Source: Deltaproteobacteria bacterium
GTDB lineage: Bacteria > Myxococcota_A > Polyangia > GCA-2747355
Direction: 5' to 3'
DNA length: 64,000 nucleotides
NCBI GenBank assembly: GCA_020633415.1
Contig: JACKDQ010000006.1
Span: forward strand, 1 to 64,000
Part shown: piece after piece, positions 52,926 through 60,656 of the stretch
How positions within the stretch are numbered: the first letter of the stretch is position 1
How the letters are laid out: every line of letters begins with the position of its first letter
Made by a program: the position numbers and the translations under genes
The notes under the pieces: model-generated
What the model saw: the letters and a program-made list of their open reading frames with translations, nothing else
Told to the model about the DNA's origin: nothing
Databases searched by the model: none

Positions 52926-54117
52926 ACTTACCGCGCAGGGGTCGCTACTACAGCGCTTCGGCCGCAAGGCGCGCTTCGTCCTTGGCGAGTTCCGACCGAA
53001 AGGGGAGCTACTAACGCCGTTCAATATTCTTTCGCTTCCATTGATCGTCCTGGGCTTGTTCTTGATCGTCTATCGCTTTGTCTACGGCCTTGGCTCGATC
53101 ACAAACCTCTCGCAAAGCTATCCGTGGGGGCTCTGGATCGGCTTCGACGTAGTCACCGGCGTGGCGTTTGCCGGCGGCGCATACGTCGTGACCTTCATGG
53201 TCTACATCCTCAAGCTGGAGAAATATCGCCCGATCACCCGAGCAACGATTCTCAATGGATTCTTGGCCTATCTGTTTTACGCCGGTGCGCTACTGCTCGA
53301 CCTCGGCCGCCCCTGGAACGTGATCAATCCGATCATCGGCAACTCCTTTGGCGTCAGCTCAGTGCTGTTTCTCGTGGCCTGGCATTTCTTGCTCTATATG
53401 ATCGCCGAGCTGATCGAGTTCTCGCCGGCGATCGCAGAGTGGCTGGGACTCGAACGGCTTCGTCGACTGCTGCGCAAACTCACGCTCGGCGCGGTGATCT
53501 TTGGCATCACCCTCTCGACGCTTCACCAGTCGGGGCTCGGCGCGCTCTTTCTGATGGCCAAAACGAAGATTCACCCGCTGTGGTACTCGGAATTCATTCC
53601 CGTGCTGTTCCTGGTTTCCAGCGTCTTTGCCGGGCTCTCAATGGTGATCTTCGAGGGATCGATCAGCCAGCGGGTCTTTGCGCCTCGCCATCTGCCCGCC
53701 AGCCCAGCGGCGGACCATGCGGAGATCGTCTTTGGCCTGGCGAAGATCTGCTGTGCCACAATGTTCGTCTATCTGTTCCTATTGGGCTTGGTTTTGGTCC
53801 ACGGCAACCACTGGGCATTGCTCGGTACCGGCTGGGGTGCATGGTACTTGGTCGAAGTGCTCGGCTTCGTGCTGTTGCCCTGTGTGCTCTTTGCCCACAG
53901 CCTCAAGGTGCGCAGCGCGCTGCTCGCCCGCGTTGCCGCGCTGATCACAATGTTGGGCATCATCATCAACCGGCTCAACGTCTCGGTGATCGCCTTCAAA
54001 TGGTACGAGCCGGTGCGTTACTTTCCAACGTGGATGGAAATCGAAGTCAGTCTGGCGATCGTGCTGCTTGAGATCTGGGTCTTCCGTTGGGTCGTCAAGC
54101 GGATGCGAGTGCTGTGA
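52915..54117 (+). CDS. HybB/NrfD-like quinone-interacting membrane protein
   Basis: The 400-residue product (ATG at 52915 after GAGG) has about nine or ten transmembrane segments and the family pattern PFNILSLPLIVLGLFLIVYR, YPWGLWIGFDVVTGVAFAGG, YAGALLLDLGRPWNVI and STLHQSGLGALFLM, typical of HybB/NrfD/PsrC polysulfide-reductase membrane subunits. It probably exchanges electrons with the quinone pool through the preceding ferredoxin. Confidence 0.88.
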   Translation: MHSELTAQGSLLQRFGRKARFVLGEFRPKGELLTPFNILSLPLIVLGLFLIVYRFVYGLGSITNLSQSYPWGLWIGFDVVTGVAFAGGAYVVTFMVYILKLEKYRPITRATILNGFLAYLFYAGALLLDLGRPWNVINPIIGNSFGVSSVLFLVAWHFLLYMIAELIEFSPAIAEWLGLERLRRLLRKLTLGAVIFGITLSTLHQSGLGALFLMAKTKIHPLWYSEFIPVLFLVSSVFAGLSMVIFEGSISQRVFAPRHLPASPAADHAEIVFGLAKICCATMFVYLFLLGLVLVHGNHWALLGTGWGAWYLVEVLGFVLLPCVLFAHSLKVRSALLARVAALITMLGIIINRLNVSVIAFKWYEPVRYFPTWMEIEVSLAIVLLEIWVFRWVVKRMRVL

Positions 54118-54160
54118 GCGATGAGCAGTGCGTCCGTGGCACTGCAAGGAGACGAAAGAA

Positions 54161-54868
54161 ATGGACACCTTCAGCTATGTCGACATCTTCGCGACCAAGG
54201 CACTGGAGTACCTGCTGGTGATCGTATTTCTCGTCGCCTTGATGCTGTTTTGGCGCGCCTTTCGCAGCGCCACTGCGAAGAGCATCCCGATCAGCAAACA
54301 AGCGCAGCTACGACAAGCGCCTCAGCGCTGGTTCGCTATCGATGACAACGCCTGCTATCACCTGGGCCATGGCTGGGTGATCGATGATGGCAACCTCCTG
54401 CGCGTCGGCATCGATGACTTCGCCCAAAAGCTGCTTGGTCCAATTGAGCGGATCGAACTGCCACAGCTCGGCGCAACACTAACGCAGGGCAAGCCCGGGT
54501 GGCATTTTGCAGTCGCTGGCCGTCGCGTGCCGGTCCTGGCACCGATCAGCGGAGAAGTCGTTGCCGTCAACCACGCCTTGCTGGCCGAGCCGCAGACGCT
54601 CAACAACGACACGGACGCCAGTTGGTTGATCAAACTGATTCCGACGGATGCTGTGCGCGAGAGCAAGAGCCTACTTCCGGCAGACCTCGCACGGACCTGG
54701 GCGATGCAACTCAGCGAACGACTGCAGCGCGGCATGGCCGGTGAGCTCGGCGTGGTGCTTCAGGACGGTGGTCTGCCGTTGCCCGGATTTGCCCGAGCGT
54801 TAAACCCCAAAGACTGGTTCGCCACAGCTTGCCAATACCTGCTCATCGAGCCCGACGAACGCGAGTGA
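54161..54868 (+). CDS. Membrane-anchored H-protein (GcvH)-like protein lacking the lipoyl lysine
   Basis: The 235-residue product follows AAGGAG. An N-terminal helix (YLLVIVFLVALMLFW) anchors it. Residues about 72-160 read like glycine-cleavage H protein: LLRVGIDDFAQKLLGPIERI, ELPQLG, APISGEVVAVN, ALLAEPQTL, SWLIKLIP. Where H protein has the lipoylated Lys (in ESVKA), this protein has Gly120 in VAGRRV, so it cannot carry lipoate at that site. It lies 43 bp after the HybB-like gene and is probably co-transcribed. A structural or regulatory role in the redox complex is inferred. Confidence 0.75.
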   Translation: MDTFSYVDIFATKALEYLLVIVFLVALMLFWRAFRSATAKSIPISKQAQLRQAPQRWFAIDDNACYHLGHGWVIDDGNLLRVGIDDFAQKLLGPIERIELPQLGATLTQGKPGWHFAVAGRRVPVLAPISGEVVAVNHALLAEPQTLNNDTDASWLIKLIPTDAVRESKSLLPADLARTWAMQLSERLQRGMAGELGVVLQDGGLPLPGFARALNPKDWFATACQYLLIEPDERE

Positions 54869-55373
54869 GGCAATCGGCGCACAGCGCGTCGCCCTTGAAG
54901 TCGATTTCCTCGACGTATGTCGAAGCGTGCATCACGCACCGCGCATCGGCGCAGTGGATCAGCCCGAAGGTATGGCCGAGCTCGTGAACGGCCTCCTTCT
55001 CTAGCCGGCCGAGTAGCAGCGCATCATCAGCGGGCAGTCCGTAGCGCTCGTTACGCAGGCGATACATCGAAACCACCGCCGCCCGTCCGCCGAGCTGTGC
55101 CTGACCGAAGATGTAGCTGAGCACCGGAATGAACAGGTCCTGCTCGAGGAGCAGCAGCAGCTTTTCTTGGGTCGGTGACTTTACCGCAACAAGCAGGTGG
55201 AGCAGACGCATCGCATCGTATTGCCCACGTAGCCGATCAAACGCCGATGAGATATCCAGCTCAATGGGGCGCGCATCAACGGCAACAGCAAACACCCGCC
55301 GCAACCGCTCAATGAGAACAGCGAGCTGCGCACCCGTCAACTGGAGATCGATCGGGACGACGAGAACGCTCAC
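54843..55373 (-). CDS. amzA: Archaemetzincin-like metalloprotease
   Basis: The 176-residue product has HELGHTFGLIH (His130, Glu131, His134, His140) followed directly by Cys141, Cys146 with Met148, and a CADC pair (165-168), which is the archaemetzincin AmzA/AMZ consensus HExxHxxGxxHCxxxCxM...CxxC with a second structural zinc. The start is GTG, 3 bp after the stop of the NtrC-like gene upstream, so they share a transcript. Its 3' end overlaps that of the GcvH-like gene on the other strand by 26 bp. It is probably cytosolic; the substrate is unknown. Confidence 0.85.
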   Translation of the reverse strand: MSVLVVPIDLQLTGAQLAVLIERLRRVFAVAVDARPIELDISSAFDRLRGQYDAMRLLHLLVAVKSPTQEKLLLLLEQDLFIPVLSYIFGQAQLGGRAAVVSMYRLRNERYGLPADDALLLGRLEKEAVHELGHTFGLIHCADARCVMHASTYVEEIDFKGDALCADCLTRVRRAR

Positions 55374-55376
55374 CTG

Positions 55377-56726
55377 CTACTCGTCAACTTCAACGTCACC
55401 GCTAGCGCTGAGGCCATGCTCCTGCAGCTTCTGATCGAGCAGCGCGCGGTCGATCTGTAGCACACTTGCCGCTTGCGACAGGTCTCCTTGGCAGTGTTCG
55501 ATCACGCGCAACAAATGCGCCCGCTCGACCGCGGCCAACGGCTGATCGGCCGGCGCACCCGGCGCAGGCGAAAGGTCGATCAGCGCATTGGCCTCGATCG
55601 GACCGGAGGTCACTACCGCGGTGCGCTCAACAACGTTAAACAGCTCGCGCACGTTACCGGGCCAATCGCGCGCCGTCAGCAGCTCGATCGCTCCTGGCGT
55701 CAGCTCGAGGTTGGGCCGACCCAACTCGACGCGCAGACGTCTGATCAGGTGCTCGACTAGCAGGGGGATATCTTGTCGTCGCTCGCGCAGCGGTGGCACA
55801 TCGATCGTCAGCACGTTGATGCGATAGTAGAGGTCATCGATCAGTCGCCCTCGCCGATGCAAACCATCGAGCGCCGCTTCACTGGTGCAGATCAGGCGAA
55901 AGTTGCTGCTAATCGAATTTTTTCCCCCCAATCGGGTAAAGCTCCCACCCTCGATCGTCTGAACCAGCAACGCCTGCAGGCGGGGCGACAGTGCGCCAAC
56001 GTCATCGAGCAGCAGCGTGCCACCGTCGGCCAGCTCGAACTTACCTCGGCGCAAGAACTGGGAGCCGGCCAGCGCGCCGATCTCGTGACCAATCAGTTCG
56101 CTCTCCGCGTGATCACCGACGAGCGCCCCACAATGAATCGGAACCAATGAGAAGTAGCGTCGCGGACTCTTGTTATGGATCGCCGCGGCAACCGAGCGCT
56201 TGCCACTTCCGGCCTCGCCGAGCAGTGTCACAGCGTGCTCGTTCGACGCGGCCTCGTCAGCGCGTTGGCGCACACGTTGCATCGCCGGGCTCTCTCCGAC
56301 GATCAGTGCCGGCGCGGCAGTGTCGATCGCCTGTCGAAGGCGTAGGTTCTCGGCCGAGAGGCGGCCGACCTCGATCGCTCGGCGAACCAGACGGCTGAGA
56401 TCGTCCGGATCGACCGGTTTGCTGAGATAGTCAAAGGCGCCGTGCTTGAGCACTTCAACCGCGGTCTCGACCGAAGCGAAGGCCGTGATGATGATCACCG
56501 CAACTTGCGGACAGTGCTCGTGAATGCGGCGCTGAAGTTCAACGCCATCGATCCCCGGCATCTTGAGGTCGACCAGTGCGACGTCGAAGGCGCTGCGCTG
56601 TAACCACTCGAGCGCCTCTTGGCCATCGGCAGCGAGCTCCACCTGGTAGCCGTCCATACTGAGCCACTTGTAGAGCGAGTCGCGCACCGCGTACTCGTCG
56701 TCGACCACCAAGATCTTTGGCCGCAT
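55377..56726 (-). CDS. NtrC-type response regulator with degenerate sigma-54 activation motifs
   Basis: The 449-residue product (ATG at 56726 with GAGG at proper spacing; 56732 is an alternative) has a receiver domain (LVVDDEYAVRD, phosphoacceptor in ALVDLKMPG, about Asp53), an AAA+ domain and a C-terminal Fis-type helix-turn-helix (HLLRVIEHCQGDLSQAASVL). The AAA+ part is altered: Walker A is GEAGSGKRS (usual GESGTGKE), the sigma-54 contact loop GAFTGA reads GALAGS (about 217-222), and Walker B is LLLDDVG rather than LFLDE. It may bind DNA without activating sigma-54. It is divergent from the second GcvH-like gene. Confidence 0.85.
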   Translation of the reverse strand: MRPKILVVDDEYAVRDSLYKWLSMDGYQVELAADGQEALEWLQRSAFDVALVDLKMPGIDGVELQRRIHEHCPQVAVIIITAFASVETAVEVLKHGAFDYLSKPVDPDDLSRLVRRAIEVGRLSAENLRLRQAIDTAAPALIVGESPAMQRVRQRADEAASNEHAVTLLGEAGSGKRSVAAAIHNKSPRRYFSLVPIHCGALVGDHAESELIGHEIGALAGSQFLRRGKFELADGGTLLLDDVGALSPRLQALLVQTIEGGSFTRLGGKNSISSNFRLICTSEAALDGLHRRGRLIDDLYYRINVLTIDVPPLRERRQDIPLLVEHLIRRLRVELGRPNLELTPGAIELLTARDWPGNVRELFNVVERTAVVTSGPIEANALIDLSPAPGAPADQPLAAVERAHLLRVIEHCQGDLSQAASVLQIDRALLDQKLQEHGLSASGDVEVDE

Positions 56727-56784
56727 CGACATCGCCTCAGATCAGAACGCTCTAAGCCCATTTGGTCAACTGCGAACCGCACGG

Positions 56785-56801
56785 TGTTGAAATCTTCTAT
56801 A
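56785..56801 (+). promoter_or_regulatory. Candidate activator-binding site upstream of the kinase operon
   Basis: TGTTGAaatctTCTATA shares its first 9 bases with the palindrome at 51872-51888 and lies about 102 bp before the sigma-54 promoter at 56894. A further TCAAC half-site occurs at 56766-56770. Confidence 0.4.
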
Positions 56802-56893
56802 GCTCGACGGCGAGGCGCGCCCAAGCCGATCAGACCAGCGAGCTAAAGGGCGAAAAACACGCGACTAACTTTCCAGACATCGACGCTGAACCG

Positions 56894-56909
56894 TGGCACG
56901 TCGATTGCT
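56894..56909 (+). promoter_or_regulatory. Sigma-54 promoter, perfect consensus match
   Basis: tggcacgtcgattgct fits TGGCACG-N4-TTGCW at every specified base. The predicted transcript start is near 56920, before the ribosome-binding site (GGGAGAG) and ATG at 56957 of the GcvH-like, kinase and NtrC operon. Confidence 0.75.
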
Positions 56910-56956
56910 TAGCCTTAAGGTAGCCCATCAACGAAGCGATGGACGGGAGAGTCATC

Positions 56957-57622
56957 ATGACAGCGCTGCTTGTTGTATGCATGGTCTTGTTGGTGATCGG
57001 CGTCGAGCTCTGGCGCAAGCGACAGCAACTAGAGCGCAGGCGCGTACGTCCGCTGCCGAGTGAACCGATGCGGCCGTCGGTCCTGCCGTATGGCTTCTTC
57101 CTCGCGCCAAGCCACAGCTGGTTGCGCTTCGACAGCGATGGAGCCTTTCGCCTGGGGATCGATGACTTTGTCACCGAGGCGCTGGGAGCGGTCGACCGCA
57201 TTGAACTGCCGCGTGTCGGGCAACAGCTAGAGAGCGACCAGCCGCTGGTCACCCTCGGTGTGGCGGGCCAGCGGCTTTCGCTTAACGCTCCTGCCGCCGG
57301 CGAGGTGATCGCCGTCAACTCGCGCGCCGTCGCCGATCCTCAGACCGTGATCGGCGACCCCTACGGCCTGGGTTGGTTGGTCCGCATGCGTCCGCAGAAC
57401 CACGGCCGTGCGATCCGTTCGTTGCTGGTCGGCGACGCTGCCCGCGCCTTCCTCAAGCGCGAGTATCGTCGGCTCGTTGACGTTGTCAGCTATGCGATCG
57501 GGCCGCAGAATCGCCCCTGCCTGGCTGATGGCGCTGTGCTTGAACGGGGCGCGGTGACCCAGCTGGGTCCGCCGATGCTGAACGCCTTTTCGCAGCAATT
57601 TCTCGGCAAAAATGGTGCGTAG
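56957..57622 (+). CDS. Second membrane-anchored H-protein-like protein lacking the lipoyl lysine
   Basis: The 221-residue product has an N-terminal helix (LLVVCMVLLVIGVELW) and an H-protein-like domain: AFRLGIDDFVTEALGAVDRI, ELPRVG, APAAGEVIAVN, AVADPQTV, DPYGLGWLVRMRP. The aligned lipoyl-Lys position is Gly104 (VAGQRL), as in the paralogue at 54161. The two share the VAGxR feature, so loss of the Lys predates their divergence. It is first in an operon with the haem sensor kinase and NtrC regulator. Confidence 0.72.
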   Translation: MTALLVVCMVLLVIGVELWRKRQQLERRRVRPLPSEPMRPSVLPYGFFLAPSHSWLRFDSDGAFRLGIDDFVTEALGAVDRIELPRVGQQLESDQPLVTLGVAGQRLSLNAPAAGEVIAVNSRAVADPQTVIGDPYGLGWLVRMRPQNHGRAIRSLLVGDAARAFLKREYRRLVDVVSYAIGPQNRPCLADGAVLERGAVTQLGPPMLNAFSQQFLGKNGA

Positions 57623-57676
57623 CGATAAGCAACCAGCGGTGGTAGGGTTTGCCCGCACAGCACTCGAGGATGTCCG

Positions 57677-59290
57677 ATGAGTTCTCGCTGGCGCTGGTTC
57701 AATTCGCTGACCTTCCGACTATCGGGCACGCTGGTCGCCGCGCTGATCGCGCTGTTTTCCGTCACATCGTTGGTGCAGATCAAGCTACAAGGCGACTACG
57801 CCCATCAGTACGCTAAGCTCAGCGGGTTAGCGCTCACCGACAGCGTCTACGGCGCCCTGCACGGCAGCATGCTGGCCAACGATCGCTCCGGGCTGCAACA
57901 AACCGTCGAGGCGATCGCCAGCAACGCAGACAACATCCGTGTACGCATTCTCAACAAAGAGGGCAAGGTCGTCTTCTCAAGCCACAAGCCAGAAATTGGC
58001 CAGGTGCTCGACCTCAACTCTGAAGCCTGCTTTAAGTGCCACGCAGCCAATCAGCCGATCGTCCGCCTGCCAGCGGGTGAGCGCGCACGAACGCTGCGCG
58101 TCAACGGGCACCAAGCGCTCGGCGTGATCAGGCCGATCTACAACGAGCCTTCGTGCAGTCAGGCCCGTTGCCATGCGCACGCCAAACACCTCAACGTCCT
58201 CGGCGTACTCGACGCAACGCTGATCCTGGCGCCGGCAGAGCGAGTCCGTCGGCAGACCACGCTGCTGATGCTGATCGCCTCGGCAACTTCATTGGCGACG
58301 ATCGTCTTTGTCGTCCTAATCGTCGTGCGGCGCGCGGTGCATCGACCGATATCCCGCCTGTCGAAGACGCTCCATGCGATCAGCGACGGTGACTATACGG
58401 CCAGAGCCGAGCCCCAGCGGATCACCGAGTTCTCCCGGTTTTCACACGCGCTGAACCATGCCGCCCAGGAGCTTGAGCGCGCCAATGCCGAACTGATCGA
58501 ATGGACGCGCTCGCTGGAGCACCGCGTCGCAGAAAAGACCGCCGAGGTCGAGCAAGCCCAAGAACGCGTTCGGCGCTCGGAGCGCATGGCGGCGCTGGGG
58601 CGCCTGGCCGCGATCGTTGCGCATGAGATCAACAATCCGCTGGCCAGCGTCCTGACCTACGCCAAGCTGCTCAAGCGGCGAGTCGCCGCTGATTCACCAC
58701 CAACAGGGTTATCTAGCCAAGACACGCTTGAAGTACTCGATGCGATCGCCGCGGAGTCGAAGCGCTGCGGCGAAATCGTTTCTAACTTGCTCTCCTTTGC
58801 TCGCGGCAGCGGTGCCACCCGCGAGCCGACAGATGTGGCACAAGTGATCAGCAAGGTGCTATTTTTGCTCAAGAGCAAGATCACCCTGGCTTCGGTCAAG
58901 CTCACAACCGACATCGCGACCGAACTACCGTTGGCGCTATGTAGCGCCAATCAACTGCAGCAAGCATTGCTCGCCCTTTGTGTAAACGCTATCGAAGCGA
59001 TGCCCGATGGTGGTGACCTGCGGATCGGCGCGCGCAGCGACGCCGCACAGGTAATCATCGAGGTCAGCGACAGTGGGCACGGCATCTCACTTGATGATCA
59101 GCGACATATCTTCGAGCCGTTCTTTACGACCAAAGACGACGCGGACACTACACGCGGCTTGGGCCTTGGGCTAACCGTCGTCGAGAGCATCGCTCACGAA
59201 AATAACGCCTCACTGCAACTGCACAGCAAGGTCGGCCAAGGGACGACCTTTGTGCTAATCTTGCCCCGTGCGCACCAAGAACCGTGCTAG
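57677..59290 (+). CDS. Membrane sensor histidine kinase with periplasmic haem-binding motifs
   Basis: The 537-residue product has a first membrane helix (12-35), a periplasmic domain, a second helix (195-217), a HAMP domain, a coiled coil (RSLEHRVAEKTAEVEQAQER), the H-box AAIVAHEINNPLAS (His316) and an HATPase domain (GRGLGLGLTV-like, DSGHGISLDDQRHIFEPFF). The sensor region holds CFKCH (118-122) and CSQARCH (160-166), a CxxCH and a CxxxxCH site, so it may bind one or two c-type haems and sense redox state, oxygen or NO. Its gene overlaps the NtrC gene by 23 bp, making them a cognate pair. Confidence 0.88.
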   Translation: MSSRWRWFNSLTFRLSGTLVAALIALFSVTSLVQIKLQGDYAHQYAKLSGLALTDSVYGALHGSMLANDRSGLQQTVEAIASNADNIRVRILNKEGKVVFSSHKPEIGQVLDLNSEACFKCHAANQPIVRLPAGERARTLRVNGHQALGVIRPIYNEPSCSQARCHAHAKHLNVLGVLDATLILAPAERVRRQTTLLMLIASATSLATIVFVVLIVVRRAVHRPISRLSKTLHAISDGDYTARAEPQRITEFSRFSHALNHAAQELERANAELIEWTRSLEHRVAEKTAEVEQAQERVRRSERMAALGRLAAIVAHEINNPLASVLTYAKLLKRRVAADSPPTGLSSQDTLEVLDAIAAESKRCGEIVSNLLSFARGSGATREPTDVAQVISKVLFLLKSKITLASVKLTTDIATELPLALCSANQLQQALLALCVNAIEAMPDGGDLRIGARSDAAQVIIEVSDSGHGISLDDQRHIFEPFFTTKDDADTTRGLGLGLTVVESIAHENNASLQLHSKVGQGTTFVLILPRAHQEPC

Positions 59291-60626
59291 GCCGCGCCTG
59301 CTGATCGTCGATGATGAAAAGCATCTGCGCAGCTCGCTAGCCAGTTGGTTCGGCGACGAAGGCTACGCTGTCGATACAGCGTGCGACGCGAAGCAGGCGG
59401 TGGCGCTGCTGCGCGAGCACCAACCTGAGATCATCTTGCTCGATGTGCGGATGCCCGACGGTGATGGTCTGGACTTGCAGCAGCAGATCGTCGAGTTAAC
59501 GCCTGACGCCACGGTAATCGTAATGACCGCCTATGCCTCGGTGAGCAGTGCCGTACGTGCGCTCAAGCAGGGCGCTTACGACTATGTGATCAAGCCATTC
59601 AATCCCGAGGAGCTCTCGCACCTCGTCGCCAAGGCCGCCGAGCGTTATGCGCTGATCCGGGAAAACCGCGAGCTGCGTCGGCAATTGCGCGCCAGTGAAC
59701 CCGATCTGATTCATCAAGAGTCGAGCCCGCTAGCGCGGGTGATCGACGAAGCGATTCAGGTCGCACCCACCGACACCTCGGTACTGCTCTCCGGCGAGAG
59801 CGGCACCGGCAAAGAACTCGTCGCGCGCCTGATCCACGCGCGCAGCCCACGATGCGAGCAACCGCTGGTCGTCGTCAATTGCGGCGCACTGGCCGAAGGC
59901 GTGCTGGAAAGCGAACTCTTTGGCCATGAGCGCGGTGCATTTACTGGCGCTGTTGCCCAGCGCCAGGGGCGAATCGAGCAGGCCGACGGCGGCACGCTGT
60001 TCCTCGACGAAGTGGGCGATATGCCGCCCAAGGTTCAAGTCGATCTCTTGCGCGTACTGCAGGAGCGCAACGTCACGCGCGTCGGGGGAAACAGCGTGAT
60101 CCCGGTGGATTTTCGACTGATCGCAGCCACCCACCGCGACCTACAGCAAGAAGTCGGGGCAGGCCATTTCCGAGCGGACCTGTTTTATCGCATCAGCGTC
60201 TTTGGCATCACGTTGCCACCCCTTCGCCAGCGCCCACAGGACATCGCCTGCCTCGCCGACCACTTTCGCCAACGATTCGCCGAGCAAATGGGCCGAAGGA
60301 TCACGGCGATCGCTCCCGCCGCACTGGCGCTGTTGCAGCGCCATCAGTGGCCGGGCAACGTCCGTGAACTGCAAAACGCGATCGAGCGCGCGATCGTTGT
60401 TTGCCGCGGTGAGACGATCGAGGTCCAACACTTGCCGTTTGGCGGTGCGGCCCCAACCGTTCCTAGGCACGACTTATCACTAGCGACGATCGAGCGGCAG
60501 CACATTGAGGCGGTGCTCACCGGCGCGGAGTTTAACATCAGCCGCGCAGCCAAGTTGCTCGGCATCGACCGCGTCACGCTCTACAACAAACTCAAGCGCT
60601 ACGGGATCGACCGCCCAGCGAAATGA
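59268..60626 (+). CDS. NtrC-type sigma-54-dependent response regulator
   Basis: The 452-residue product starts at GTG 59268, inside the kinase gene. It has a receiver domain (LLIVDDEKHLR, phosphoacceptor Asp59 in ILLDVRMPD), an AAA+ domain with intact Walker A GESGTGK (176-182), GAFTGA loop (223-228) and Walker B GGTLFLDEVGDMPP, and a C-terminal Fis-type helix-turn-helix (NISRAAKLLGIDRVTLYNKLKRYG). It should activate sigma-54 promoters after phosphorylation by the haem kinase. The promoters at 51994 and 56894 are likely targets. Confidence 0.93.
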   Translation: MRTKNRARPRLLIVDDEKHLRSSLASWFGDEGYAVDTACDAKQAVALLREHQPEIILLDVRMPDGDGLDLQQQIVELTPDATVIVMTAYASVSSAVRALKQGAYDYVIKPFNPEELSHLVAKAAERYALIRENRELRRQLRASEPDLIHQESSPLARVIDEAIQVAPTDTSVLLSGESGTGKELVARLIHARSPRCEQPLVVVNCGALAEGVLESELFGHERGAFTGAVAQRQGRIEQADGGTLFLDEVGDMPPKVQVDLLRVLQERNVTRVGGNSVIPVDFRLIAATHRDLQQEVGAGHFRADLFYRISVFGITLPPLRQRPQDIACLADHFRQRFAEQMGRRITAIAPAALALLQRHQWPGNVRELQNAIERAIVVCRGETIEVQHLPFGGAAPTVPRHDLSLATIERQHIEAVLTGAEFNISRAAKLLGIDRVTLYNKLKRYGIDRPAK

Positions 60627-60656
60627 TCGGATCGGGATGACCGATTTGGCGCGCCC

